Shown here one piece after another: positions 6,815 to 15,550 of a stretch of 64,000 nt of DNA. Location of the stretch: contig NZ_JAAGLU010000016.1 of the NCBI RefSeq assembly GCF_010550245.1, forward strand, positions 62,001 to 126,000. Reading direction: 5' to 3'. A program made the position numbers and the translations under genes. This stretch comes from Streptomyces sp. SID12501 (GTDB taxonomy: Bacteria > Actinomycetota > Actinomycetes > Streptomycetales > Streptomycetaceae). The notes under the pieces were generated by a model. That model was given only the letters and a program-made list of their open reading frames with translations. It searched no databases and was not told the origin of the DNA. The stretch's first letter is position 1. The number at the start of each line of letters is the position of its first letter.

Positions 6815-8644
6815 TCACGGCTGGAACCGCAGCACCTGCGGGTCGTGGTCGCTGATCTGGTCGTTGAACTCCGAGTTGATGTGCACGGAGTCGTAGTCGA
6901 AGTCGCAGCCGCGGCTGATCGACGGGCTGACCAGGATCTGGTCCAGGACCTGGGTGTTGCCCTGGTAGTCGTAGGTGTAACGCTCGCTCTTCGGCAGCGA
7001 CTTGATCGCCGACCACAGTTCGCCGTCGCCTTCGAGCAGCTCGGTGGTGTCGGAGAACTCGAAGTCGTTGATGTCGCCGAGCGTGATCACGTCCGCGTTC
7101 TTCTGGACCTTCAGGATGTCCTTGACGAACGTGTTCACCGCGGTCGCCTGGAGGTGACGCTTGGTCTCCGAGCTGCGGGCCGGCGGCTGGAACTGCGAGG
7201 TGAGGCCCTGGTCGCCGCCCTTCGAAGCGAAGTGGTTGGCGATCAGGATGACGGTCTTGCCGCGGAAGACGAACTCGCCCGCGAGCGGCTTGCGACTGTC
7301 CGTCCAGGCCGCGTTGGCCGGGTCTATCCGGCCCGGCGAGAGGGTCAGGGCCGCCTTGCCGTGGTCCTTGGTGACACCGACGGCGGTCGTGGCGTCGCCG
7401 CCCGGCCGGTCGGTGAAGGAGACCCGCGCCGGGTTGAACAGGAATACCTGACGGATGTTGCCGCCGGGCTCGCCGCCGTCCGCGAGGTCGACCGGGTCGA
7501 TGGAGCGCCAGTCGTACGCCGGGCCGCCCGCCGCCACGATCGCGTCGGTCAGCTTCTTGACCGTCTGGTCAGCGGCGACCGTACCGTCCTTCGTCGCGCC
7601 GTTGTTGTCCTGGATCTCCTCCAGGGACAGGATGTCGGGCGACTGCAGGTTGTTCACGATCGCGGCGGCGTGCGCGGCGAAGGTGCCGTCCGACGGGTCG
7701 AGGTTCTCGACGTTGTACGTCGCCACCGCGAGCTCGTTCCGCGACTGCTTGCGGGTCGTCTCGCGCTTCAGGCCGCCCTGCTTCAGGGTGCCGAGCTCGT
7801 TGGCGACGAGCGTGTAGCCACCGAACTGGTTGTAGTCCAGCGGGCCGGTCGTGGCGCCCTTGAGGCTGTCGCCGACGTTCGCTGTCGGGAAGTCGGCGAC
7901 CGCGCCCAGGGACTGGATCTGGAGCCGGCCGGTGTTCTGCGAGGTGTACGAGCCGTACACCGTGCCGCCCCGCCGGTTGGGGTTCTCCCACGGCTTCACC
8001 GTGACCCACAGCTCGGTGTACGGGTCGGTCGCGGTGACCACGCGGGCGTCCTTGACCTGGACGTTCATGCCCTCAAGGGACTCGTAGTAGTCCAGGGCGT
8101 ACTTCTTGGGCAGCAGTGTCAGGGCGTTCACCGAGCCGCTCGCGGCGGTGTCGCCGGCCGACGTGTAGGCGGCCGGTACGGACCGGGCGTCGACGACGAT
8201 CGGGGCCGGGACCGCGTTTCCGCTGGAGACGACGGTGACCGTCGGCTTGACGATCTCCGTCACCGTCTGGTTGCCGGACGAGGCGCCGCCGGGCACGTAC
8301 TCCGAGACGGTGCCGGTGACGGTGACCGAGTCGCCGACCGCGACGGTCGGCTTGGAGCTGGTGAAGACGAAGACGCCCTCGCTGGTGGCCGGGTCGGCGT
8401 CCGGGGCCGTGTCCTGGAGCCAGAAACCACGCGACGAACCGTAGGTACGGACACCGGTGACGATTCCCGCCACGTCCGTGACCTTCTGGCCGGCTAGCGG
8501 GGACAGGCGCGTGGTGCCCTGGATGTCATGAATGCGCACAGTGTCGGCGTGCGCGGCCGACGGGAGCACGACCATCGTGGCGACCGTGGAACAGACGGCG
8601 GCGACGGTGAGCGCGGCGAGACGCGCGGAAGACTTGCTCGGCAA
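6815..8644 (-). CDS. Secreted endonuclease/exonuclease/phosphatase (EEP) family protein
   Basis: A 609-residue secreted protein. A Sec signal peptide (start PSKSSARLAALTVAAV, cleavage near PSAAHA-DT) is followed by an OB-fold/lamin-tail-like region at about 35-250 (VRIHDIQGTTRLSPLAGQKV ... VAVGDSVTVTGTVSEYVPGG) and an EEP nuclease domain at about 300-609 with AVATYNVENLDPSD, SLEEIQDNNG (catalytic Glu), VILIANHFASKGGD, DVITLGDINDF and QISDHDP. This layout matches bacterial extracellular nucleases of the ExeM/NucH type. TTG 8644 is chosen since GGAGG lies 7 bases upstream; an in-frame ATG at 8668 would place that site inside the gene. Probably scavenges nucleic acids; phosphodiesterase activity is the alternative. 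Confidence 0.85.
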   Translation of the reverse strand: MPSKSSARLAALTVAAVCSTVATMVVLPSAAHADTVRIHDIQGTTRLSPLAGQKVTDVAGIVTGVRTYGSSRGFWLQDTAPDADPATSEGVFVFTSSKPTVAVGDSVTVTGTVSEYVPGGASSGNQTVTEIVKPTVTVVSSGNAVPAPIVVDARSVPAAYTSAGDTAASGSVNALTLLPKKYALDYYESLEGMNVQVKDARVVTATDPYTELWVTVKPWENPNRRGGTVYGSYTSQNTGRLQIQSLGAVADFPTANVGDSLKGATTGPLDYNQFGGYTLVANELGTLKQGGLKRETTRKQSRNELAVATYNVENLDPSDGTFAAHAAAIVNNLQSPDILSLEEIQDNNGATKDGTVAADQTVKKLTDAIVAAGGPAYDWRSIDPVDLADGGEPGGNIRQVFLFNPARVSFTDRPGGDATTAVGVTKDHGKAALTLSPGRIDPANAAWTDSRKPLAGEFVFRGKTVILIANHFASKGGDQGLTSQFQPPARSSETKRHLQATAVNTFVKDILKVQKNADVITLGDINDFEFSDTTELLEGDGELWSAIKSLPKSERYTYDYQGNTQVLDQILVSPSISRGCDFDYDSVHINSEFNDQISDHDPQVLRFQP

Positions 8645-8760
8645 CGGAATCCCTCCGGGGACAAACATGGGTGCCGGGACGAAAGTGACAAGGGTGGTGC
8701 CGTGGGGGAAACGCGACCCGCTGGGCGACTGGCGACGCGCGTAGACATCCGGTGAACACC

Positions 8761-8782
8761 CGGTGCGGAAAGTTCCGCACCG
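8761..8782. promoter_or_regulatory. 22-bp palindrome in the nuclease/hypothetical intergenic region
   Basis: CGGTGCGGAA (8761-8770) and TTCCGCACCG (8773-8782) are perfect inverted copies around AG. It sits in the 491-base gap 8645-9135 between divergent genes, 117 bases upstream of the nuclease start, and could be an operator or an mRNA hairpin. A single PHO-box-like unit (GTTCACCGGAT on the minus strand) lies beside it but has no clear partner. Nothing else was recognised in this gap. Confidence 0.45.
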
Positions 8783-9135
8783 AAGGCTCGGCACCAGGCG
8801 ATCGGCAGTGAAAGCCCGGCTTGGGAGAACAGTGAACACGATGGAGCACGGTGGAGCACGTGGAAGGCAAGGGGATGCGGTGAATCGGCGTCCCCTCCAC
8901 TTCTACGCGCGTCAATCTCCTGCCTGGTCAGGCCACTTGTCAAGGTTTCAGCCATCTACCACCTCTGACAGGTACATGAACCGGGCGGCATGGTGCCAAA
9001 TCCGTCTAGGCTGAGCGGCTGAGTCGTACGGCCTTCAACGCAACGTCGTACGGTCGTCAGACGCCGTCGTCGGACTCCGGGCGTGATCCGGGTGCCGCCG
9101 TACGGCCATTCGGGCGCCTGAGGAGAAAACAGCCG

Positions 9136-10617
9136 ATGTCAGACAGCTCCCCCCTGCCGCCGGTGCGACTGCACTCCGAAGCGGAACTGGCGCGGGACGC
9201 GCTCGCCGCCCCGTTGCTCTCCCGCGCCGCCCGCCTCGCCCGCTGGGCCGGGCCGGACACCCGGGTCGAGACCGGTGGCGTACTCGTCCAGGAGCAACTG
9301 CCGGCGGCGGCTCGGGCGCTGGGGCTGATCGACGGCGAGGGCGAGGGCGAGGGTGACGTGAGTGCGGGTGATGTGAGTGTCGAGGACGCGCTCGCCCACG
9401 CCAGTGAGGCCTGGCGGGTCGCCGTGGACGCCGGGCTCGTCGAGGTCGTCGACGAGGACGAGGGCACCGTCACGGTGGGCGAGGACCTGGCGCTGCTCAC
9501 CTCCGGGTCGCCGCACGAGGTGCTCGGGGTGTGGCTCGGGGCGCTGGAGACCGTCCTCGCCGACGCGGGCGTGCCCGACCTCGACGATCTCGTCGACTCC
9601 ATGGGCGAGAGCGGAGAGGTCGACTTCTCCCAACTGGACTGGGACCCCGACGCGGAGGCCGACTTCCTCGACGGTGTGCTCGCCAACCTGTACCTGCTGA
9701 GCGTCAGCGAGGACGGCCCCGCCGACATCCCGGTACCGCTGCCGGCGCTGGCCGCGTCCATGGTCGTACCGAGCGACATGGGCGAGCCCACCAACGACGT
9801 CCTGGAGCAGGTCTCGGACATGATGATGCGCCTCGACGACCAGTTCAGGCTGCTCGAACCCGTCGGGCTCGTCGCCTACCGGCCCGTCGACGAGGCGCTC
9901 ATGGCGGACATCGACGACCCCGCCGAGGGTGCGTCGGCGGGCGACGAGACCGACGTCTCCCGCTACGGCATGGTGCGGCTCACCCCGCTCGGCCTGTACG
10001 GCGTACGGGCGCGGCTGCTGGAGTCCGGCTTCGAGGCGCCGGCCGTCGGAGACCTCGCCGACAAGGGCGCGGACGCGCTGCTCGACGGCATGGCGGGCTT
10101 CCCCGCGACGGCCGCGCGGGCCGAGACCGAACAGTGGCTGACGCGCCGCGAACCCCGCGCGGCGGCAAGGGAGTTGCTGGCGGCGGCCCGGGGCGGCGAC
10201 GCCGGAGCGCCACTGCGGCGGCTGCACTGCCAGCAGGCCCTGTCCCTCGTCGGCGGCGAGTCCGAGCCCGCGCTGCGCGAGGTCCTCGACGACGCCGAAC
10301 TGGGCGGCCTCGCCCGTGTCTGGCTCAGCGAGTACGGCGCGCCGGACGTGCCGGCCCCGTCCGAGGCGATGGTGTTCTGGCTGACCATCGACACGGTGGC
10401 CGCGCAACTGGCGGCCGAGGGCAACTCGGCGGAGCTGCGCGGACTGGTGGAGGGACTGGCACAGCAGCACGGCGGCTTCTTCGAGGCGGCCTGGCGCGTG
10501 GACCATCCGGCGACACCGGACGTGCTGGAGGCGATGGGACGGCTGCACCCGGACAAGCGGGTGGCCAAGGAGGCGCGGAAGGCGGCGTTCAAGGCGCGGT
10601 CGCAGCAAGGGGGTTGA
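9136..10617 (+). CDS. Conserved hypothetical protein
   Basis: A 493-residue soluble, acidic protein with no signal peptide or membrane helix. Residues 76-92 contain a DGEGEGEGD stretch. The C-terminal third (from about residue 340) is Ala/Leu/Glu-rich helical sequence suggestive of HEAT-like repeats (ARELLAAARGGDAGAPLRRL, LRRLHCQQALSLVGGESEPA). AGGAG at 9121-9125 is 10 bases before the ATG. It appears conserved in Streptomyces, but I recognise no characterised family. A repeat and a strong hairpin follow the stop codon, so it is probably monocistronic. Confidence 0.75.
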   Translation: MSDSSPLPPVRLHSEAELARDALAAPLLSRAARLARWAGPDTRVETGGVLVQEQLPAAARALGLIDGEGEGEGDVSAGDVSVEDALAHASEAWRVAVDAGLVEVVDEDEGTVTVGEDLALLTSGSPHEVLGVWLGALETVLADAGVPDLDDLVDSMGESGEVDFSQLDWDPDAEADFLDGVLANLYLLSVSEDGPADIPVPLPALAASMVVPSDMGEPTNDVLEQVSDMMMRLDDQFRLLEPVGLVAYRPVDEALMADIDDPAEGASAGDETDVSRYGMVRLTPLGLYGVRARLLESGFEAPAVGDLADKGADALLDGMAGFPATAARAETEQWLTRREPRAAARELLAAARGGDAGAPLRRLHCQQALSLVGGESEPALREVLDDAELGGLARVWLSEYGAPDVPAPSEAMVFWLTIDTVAAQLAAEGNSAELRGLVEGLAQQHGGFFEAAWRVDHPATPDVLEAMGRLHPDKRVAKEARKAAFKARSQQGG

Positions 10618-10654
10618 GGGGCGCGTCAGGTGGGGGAGCTGCGGGCCGGCTCCC

Positions 10655-10699
10655 GGCTGCGGGTGCGTTGTGGCTGGTCGCGCAGTTCCCCGCGCCCCT
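10655..10699 (+). repeat. Dispersed 45-bp intergenic repeat, family A, copy 1
   Basis: A 45-base unit beginning GGCTGCGGG, with GTTGTGGCT inside and ending in CCCCGCGCCCCT, 38 bases after the stop of the preceding gene and on the same strand. Copies at 38867-38911 and 57814-57858 differ from it at one and two positions; a diverged inverted relative lies at 53165-53234. Confidence 0.85.
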
Positions 10700-10700
10700 C

Positions 10701-10727
10701 GGTAGCTGCCCCTTCGGGGCGGCTACC
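10701..10727 (+). terminator. Strong hairpin after the hypothetical gene
   Basis: GGTAGCTGCCCC (10701-10712) pairs with GGGGCGGCTACC (10716-10727), 12 pairs including one G-T, around a TTC loop. It immediately follows the 45-bp repeat and is a good Streptomyces-style terminator. Confidence 0.7.
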
Positions 10728-10769
10728 TCTGCGGCGCATCCGGAAGCGTGTCTCGTGAAGTCGCCCTCC

Positions 10770-10790
10770 GTTCAACTCGTGTTCAGGCGT
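10770..10790 (+). promoter_or_regulatory. PHO-box-like direct repeat upstream of phoX
   Basis: GTTCA occurs at 10770-10774 and again at 10781-10785, exactly 11 bases apart, matching the 11-base direct-repeat unit bound by PhoP in Streptomyces. It lies about 75 bases before the phosphatase start. Phosphate-starvation control of phoX homologues by PhoR-PhoP is established; the site here is inferred from spacing and core only. Confidence 0.55.
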
Positions 10791-10864
10791 GGGCGGGACG
10801 GTGGCGTCGAACCGAGTGCGCCGCCCTCCACTGCCATGGCACGCCCCCCGTCACAGGAGACATC

Positions 10865-12328
10865 ATGTCGCTCACCCGCAGGGACTTCGGCAGACAGTCT
10901 GCGATCACCTCGGCCGGGGTCGCGCTGGCCGGCACCGTCGGTGCCCTCGCCACCGCGCCGGGCGCCCTCGCGTCCACGGAGGCCGACACGGACGCGGACA
11001 CCCTCGGTGCGGCCGGGGAATCCGCGGACCGGTACCACGGAGTCGGCTACGGCCCGCTGCTGCCCGACCCCAAGGGCCTGTTGGCGCTCCCCGCCGGATT
11101 CTCGTACCGAGTGATCACCCACAGCGGCAAGACCAAGTTGGACTCCGGCGAGATCACCCCGTCCAACCATGACGGCACCGCCGCCTTCGAGGGCCCGCGC
11201 GGCACCACCCTCCTCGTCAACAACCACGAGCTGAAGGGCCCGCGCGCCGACTGGAAGTACCCGGTGCCGCTCACCGAGGGCCTCGTCTACGACCCCGCCG
11301 CGTCCGGCGGCTGCACGGTCGTCGAGGTGCGTCCCGGCGGCCAGGTCGCCGAGTGGGTGGGCATCGCGGGCACCTCCACCAACTGCGCGGGCGGCAGCAC
11401 CCCTTGGGGCACCTGGCTCACCTGCGAGGAGAACTCCGACCGCGCCGGCGTCAACGGCATGACCAAGGACCACGGTTACGTCTTCGAGGTCGACCCCAGT
11501 GACAAGCGTGCCAACCGGAACCCCAAGCCCCTGAAGTTCTTCGGGCGTTACAACCACGAGGCCGTCGTCATCGACCCCAAGCGCGGCGACGCCTACCTCA
11601 CCGAGGACGCCGCGTCCCCCAACGGCCTCCTCTACCGCTGGACCCCGCCGCAGCACTGCCACCACGGCCACGGCAACCTCCGCACCCTCTCCGACACCGC
11701 GGGCATCCTCCAGGCGCCCAAGTGCTTCGACTCCGCGGGCCAGTTCGTCGACGACCTCTCCCGCGCCACGAAGATCGGCACGGTGTACGGCGTCGACTGG
11801 GTCGACGTGCCCGACCGTGACGCCAAGGCCGTCGACGTGCGCAAGCAGTTCGGCGCCGGGGAGATCACCCGGGCCCGCAAGCTCGAGGGCATGTGGTGGG
11901 GCGACGGCGGCACCTACATCGTCTCCTCGTACGCCCGTTCCGAGAGCCCCGTCCAGCACGACGGTCAGGTCTGGTTCTACGACCCCAAGCGCCGCACCCT
12001 CACCCTGAAGGTCCTCCTGGGCGTGAACCCCGACCCGTCGGCCGACGGCGCCTTCGACGGCCCCGACAACATCACCGTCTCCCCGTACGGCGGCCTGGTC
12101 ATCGCCGAGGACGGCGAAGGCGTCCAGCACCTGTTCGGCGCGACGGACAGCGGGCGCACCTACCCGATCGCCCGCAACGAACTCAACGCCGGCACCGAAG
12201 AGGCGCCCGAATACAGCGAGTTCACCGGCGTGACCTTCTCACCCGACGGGAAGACGCTGTACGCCAACATTCAGACGCCGGGGATCATGCTGGCCATTAC
12301 CGGGCCGTGGAAGCGGCAGCGGCGCTGA
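10865..12328 (+). CDS. phoX: PhoX-type (DUF839) secreted alkaline phosphatase
   Basis: A 487-residue protein with a twin-arginine signal (LTRRDFGRQSAITSAG, cleavage near GALAS) and a PhoX beta-propeller domain. PhoX enzymes are secreted folded and hydrolyse phosphomonoesters using calcium and iron. Family features include GTWLTCEENSDRAG, DHGYVFEVDP, GRYNHEAVVIDPKRGDAYL, EDGEGVQHLFGAT and FTGVTFSPDGKTLYANIQTP. ATG 10865 has AGGAG 7 bases upstream and directly precedes the Tat motif; longer in-frame starts would bury the signal. Likely induced by phosphate starvation through the repeat at 10770. The gene is convergent with the HEPN-like gene, with only 15 bases between them. Confidence 0.9.
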   Translation: MSLTRRDFGRQSAITSAGVALAGTVGALATAPGALASTEADTDADTLGAAGESADRYHGVGYGPLLPDPKGLLALPAGFSYRVITHSGKTKLDSGEITPSNHDGTAAFEGPRGTTLLVNNHELKGPRADWKYPVPLTEGLVYDPAASGGCTVVEVRPGGQVAEWVGIAGTSTNCAGGSTPWGTWLTCEENSDRAGVNGMTKDHGYVFEVDPSDKRANRNPKPLKFFGRYNHEAVVIDPKRGDAYLTEDAASPNGLLYRWTPPQHCHHGHGNLRTLSDTAGILQAPKCFDSAGQFVDDLSRATKIGTVYGVDWVDVPDRDAKAVDVRKQFGAGEITRARKLEGMWWGDGGTYIVSSYARSESPVQHDGQVWFYDPKRRTLTLKVLLGVNPDPSADGAFDGPDNITVSPYGGLVIAEDGEGVQHLFGATDSGRTYPIARNELNAGTEEAPEYSEFTGVTFSPDGKTLYANIQTPGIMLAITGPWKRQRR

Positions 12329-12343
12329 CCATCGCTCGCCAAG

Positions 12344-13774
12344 TCACAGCCGCTCGTCGGCGGGGAACAACAGATGTTCCGCGGCGATTCTGACGAGCGG
12401 CACCTCACGTCCCAGTGGCAGTTCGTCGGTGTACGGGCTGTAGCGGTCGCCGGACTCCTTGCTATGCGTGATCGCGCACCGGACCTTGTAGATGCGCTCC
12501 GCGGCACGTTCCCTGAGAGTCGCCTGCCCGGCTGGGTCACCGGCACGGCCGAAGTCCAGATGCGGCACCTGGACGAAGGGAACCGTGGCGGTGGCGAAGT
12601 GGTCGGCCGCGCCCCGCAGATACCGGTCCAGGTCGGTAGCGAGCGCACCGACGTCGAGATGCTTGTCCAGCACCGCCTTCAGTCCTCTGATCTCACTGAA
12701 GCTGAGATCATTCTTGCGCTCGCTGAGGACGTCGGCCGCCAGCTTGGCGGCCTTGCGAATACTGTCCGCGGGCCGCTCCAGCGCGCCGCCCGCGGCTTCG
12801 ACCCGTCGCCGCAGTGCCTGGAACCACTCCTCCTCCATGCTGTACTCCAGCACCTGGTAGTAGCCCATGAACGCCGCGAAGGGATCGGTCGCCGCGATGG
12901 CCCGGAGATAGCGCTGAGACAGCTCTTCCTGGACCTCGTGCCCTTCTTGGACCTCCGGCACCGGGCCCAGCAGTCGATCGCCCATGAATCCTGTTGCCGT
13001 ACCCTGACCAATCGCCTCCACAAACTCCTCTGCCCTCAGGGGTAGTTGGCGGATCAACCGAGGCTGGGACGACCCGTCGAGACGATTGACGTCGAGAACC
13101 GGCACGAGCACGACATCGCTCTCGTAGGCCAGCCGTACCCGGAACGCCGTCGCCACCTGCTCCAGCTCGGCGAGGTCGAGGCCAGGCGGGCCGTCGAGCC
13201 GCAACGAGCGCAGCCGGGGCTCGGCCGTCACGTCGAGCAGTTGCTGCGCCGAGATCCGGGCGACAGCGCCTTCGGCCAGTCCCTCGCGCCGTTCCTGCTC
13301 CATGAGGTGAGCGAGCGTCCGCTGACGGTCGAACACTGCCAGGCGCTCCATCCCGGTCCGCCTCAGTTCGAGCCGAAGCAACAACGGGACCGAGGGCGGG
13401 CCGACCGTGACTGTGCAGGTTCCCCTCGGCGTGGGCATCTCGTACACCGTGGCCGCGCCCTCTGGGGCGAGCAGCGTCGCATGCTGTGTCTCGTCACGGA
13501 CGAGTAGCTCTAGGCCGACCGGTTGGACGATCTGTGTGTCGGGGCGTTCCCGTGAGTCCACCAGTATTCGGGCCAGCGCGGCGATCGCGTCGAAGTCCAC
13601 CTCCACGTGCCACTCCGCGCGCGGCCGGTCGTCGAAGGACAGGTACTTCTCTCGGAGCGTCTCGTCGATCTCGGCGATGCCCGTACCACTGCGCAGGACG
13701 CTCGCGCCGAACTCGAAGACGACCCGCCGCCCGTCCTCGTCCCTCGGTTCGTAGTCGTTGAACAGGCTGCTCAT
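12344..13774 (-). CDS. Uncharacterised protein with a C-terminal HEPN-like RX4H motif
   Basis: A 476-residue protein when started at ATG 13774 (start MSSLFNDYEPRDEDGRR). The N-terminal 330 residues look like a beta-rich sensor or binding region without a recognised family. The last 150 residues are helical and end with RIYKVRCAITHSKES, where Arg432 and His437 form an RX4H motif like the active site of HEPN ribonucleases (usual form R, polar residue, X3-5, H). HEPN domains are common in abortive infection and toxin systems, so defence is a reasonable guess, not a demonstrated role. The frame stays open upstream for 184 codons through a TnpB remnant, so a fusion protein (to 14224 or 14326) is possible. 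Codon use is somewhat less biased than in neighbours. Confidence 0.6.
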   Translation of the reverse strand: MSSLFNDYEPRDEDGRRVVFEFGASVLRSGTGIAEIDETLREKYLSFDDRPRAEWHVEVDFDAIAALARILVDSRERPDTQIVQPVGLELLVRDETQHATLLAPEGAATVYEMPTPRGTCTVTVGPPSVPLLLRLELRRTGMERLAVFDRQRTLAHLMEQERREGLAEGAVARISAQQLLDVTAEPRLRSLRLDGPPGLDLAELEQVATAFRVRLAYESDVVLVPVLDVNRLDGSSQPRLIRQLPLRAEEFVEAIGQGTATGFMGDRLLGPVPEVQEGHEVQEELSQRYLRAIAATDPFAAFMGYYQVLEYSMEEEWFQALRRRVEAAGGALERPADSIRKAAKLAADVLSERKNDLSFSEIRGLKAVLDKHLDVGALATDLDRYLRGAADHFATATVPFVQVPHLDFGRAGDPAGQATLRERAAERIYKVRCAITHSKESGDRYSPYTDELPLGREVPLVRIAAEHLLFPADERL

Positions 13775-14224
13775 GATGCCGACGATCGCCGCCTCGCGGT
13801 CGGCCCGCGCTGCAGCCAACCGGTCCTCCAGCGTATGTAGCCTCCGTGACTTGGCGTGCCACTCCCGCCGAGACCGGTAGCCTCCGGGCACCCCCTTGGA
13901 TCCCTTCTGGCCGAGAGGCTGGGACAAGCGGTGCGTCAGGGTGCGGATACCCGCTTCCAGGCACTGGATGTGCGCGAGCTGTCCACGGCGGGCCAGTGCC
14001 CACTGATCATGAGTAGCCTTGGTGATACTGCCCGCCCATCGCGACGACGAGACCGGTGTCAGCTCCCGCTTGCGCGCCGCCCACGCGTCGCCGGATGGTT
14101 CCCGACTGTCACGGCCGCGGGCGGCAAGATCCTTCGAGGCCAGCGACCCCAGATGCGCACTCACCACGCGCAGCACCTTCTCATCGTCCGGTGCCAGGTC
14201 CTTGAGACGGGTACGGACCGCCAC
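13775..14224 (-). mobile_element. N-terminal remnant of an IS200/IS605-type TnpB (OrfB) gene, in frame with the HEPN-like gene
   Basis: About 150 codons match my memory of the N-terminus of Streptomyces IS605-like OrfB/TnpB proteins: AVRTRLKDLAPDDEKVLRVV, WAARKRELTPVSSSRWAGSI, TKATHDQWALARRGQLAHIQ, PGGYRSRREWHAKSRRL and LEDRLAAARADREA. The GTG at 14224 would be the natural start. The match ends at about 13790; the RuvC-like nuclease half is absent and the frame continues into unrelated sequence, so the element is dead. It shows that this locus was rearranged. Confidence 0.7.
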
Positions 14225-14361
14225 GCCACGCGGGCCGGGCGCGACGAACGACGGCATCAAGGCTCTCAGCCCGCTCACCTCGCCACCCCCCCATTCCCGC
14301 CCGAAGTTCCCTGCCACCACACCCAACGAGCTTCATCCATGCAAGGTCACGCATTCGACGC

Positions 14362-14377
14362 AAGAACGTCAGTTCTT
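14362..14377. other. Short hairpin upstream of the TnpB remnant
   Basis: AAGAAC (14362-14367) and GTTCTT (14372-14377) flank a GTCA loop. IS200/IS605 elements carry subterminal hairpins recognised by their transposase; this one is in the right place, outside the tnpB start, but the other end is lost so it cannot be confirmed. Confidence 0.3.
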
Positions 14378-14456
14378 TCCCGAGAGTCGACACCACGGCC
14401 GCAACACGCGACACGACGCAGACCACTGACACTCACTCCCGGCCGCCAGAACACTC

Positions 14457-15478
14457 ATGAACACACTCCACCGGCAGGAGCTTCAAACCCCCTTCTCTTT
14501 GGGCACTCTCCCGTGCACCCCCTGGAGCGGCTCACCGCGCATCTCGGCGGCGCCTCGCTCTGGGCCAAGCGGGAGGACTGCAACTCCGGTGTCGCGTACG
14601 GCGGCAACAAGACCCGCAAGCTGGAGTACCTCGTCGCCGACGCGCTCGCCCAGGGCTGCGACACGCTCGTGTCGATCGGCGGTGTGCAGTCCAACCACAC
14701 CCGTCAGGTCGCCGCCTGTGCCGCCCGAGCCGGGCTCAAGTGCGTTCTCGTGCAGGAGAGTTGGGTGGAGTGGCCCGACTCCGTCTACGACAAGGTCGGC
14801 AACATCCTGATCAGCCGGCTCGCCGGGGCCGATGTGCGGTTGGTGCGGGCCGGGTTCGGCATCGGGTTCAAGGAGAGCTGGGAGCTGGCGCTGCGGGAGG
14901 TGGAGGAGGGGGGCGGCAAGCCGTACGCGATTCCGGCGGGAGCCTCCGACCATCCGCTCGGCGGCCTGGGGTTCGCCGGTTGGGCGTACGAAGTCGCCAA
15001 GCAGGAAAGGGAGTTGGGGATCTTCTTCGACACCGTGGTGGTGTGCTCGGTGACCGGGTCGACCCAGGCCGGCATGGTCGCCGGGTTCGCGGCGCTGGAG
15101 GAGGCGGGCGGCCGTACGCGGCGCGTGCTCGGTATCGACGCGTCGGCGGCGCCGGCCCGGACGAAGGCGCAGATCGCGCGGATCGCCCACAACGCCGGCC
15201 AACTCATTGGTGTAAAGCGGGAGTTGACACAGGCGGACGTCGAGCTGGACGAGCGCTACCACGCGGGCACGTACGGGATTCCCGACGACGCCACCCTGGA
15301 CGCGATGCGGCTCGCCGCCCGCACGGAGGGGATGGTCACCGACCCTGTGTACGAGGGGAAGTCGATGGCCGGGATGGTCGATCTGGTGGCGCGGGGAGAG
15401 ATCGGGCGCGACTCCACCGTGCTGTACGCGCACCTGGGCGGGCAGCCCGCGCTGAACGCGTACAGCGCGCTGTTCTAA
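14457..15478 (+). CDS. acdS: 1-aminocyclopropane-1-carboxylate deaminase, apparent frameshift at codon 12
   Basis: A PLP enzyme that splits ACC, the ethylene precursor, into ammonia and alpha-ketobutyrate. The core from about 14493 is intact: WAKREDCNSGVAYGGNKTRK (PLP lysine), DTLVSIGGVQSNHTRQVAA, SVTGSTQAGMVAGF, DPVYEGKSMAGMVDL and AHLGGQPALNAYSALF. No suitable start lies in this frame near the core. ATG 14457 gives a natural N-terminus (MNTLHRQELQTP) in a different frame; one more C in the C5 run at 14488-14492 would join it to LLFGHSPVHPLERL at the family length of about 340. The nearest in-frame ATG (14339) adds roughly 45 non-homologous residues. So: frameshift mutation, sequence error or a new start. 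Confidence 0.75.
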
Positions 15479-15480
15479 GT

Positions 15481-15550
15481 CTCCTCCGGTCCTCTCGGGT
15501 CCTCTCCGGTCCTTTCTGGTTCTTTCTGGTTCTCTCTAGTTCTTCCGGAG
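15481..15550 (+). repeat. 10-bp tandem repeat (about 7 imperfect units)
   Basis: Seven 10-base units of the form TCCTCTCTGG and variants (CCTCTCGGGT, CCTCTCCGGT, CCTTTCTGGT, TCTTTCTGGT) run from just after the acdS stop into the end of the convergent SGNH hydrolase gene. Strand-biased pyrimidine repeats like this arise by slippage; a terminator role is possible but no hairpin is evident. Confidence 0.8.

Noticed and set aside
6752..8497. A 580-codon plus-strand frame antisense to the secreted nuclease
   Set aside because: Arg/Gly/Val-rich composition typical of an antisense frame in GC-rich DNA; the nuclease on the minus strand has intact EEP motifs and a signal peptide.
8740..8765. PHO box upstream of the secreted nuclease
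   Set aside because: Only one GTTCACC-like unit is present on the minus strand and the expected second unit 11 bases away does not match.
13775..14377. A complete IS200/IS605 element
   Set aside because: Only the N-terminal part of TnpB is present, there is no TnpA, and only one possible end hairpin can be seen.
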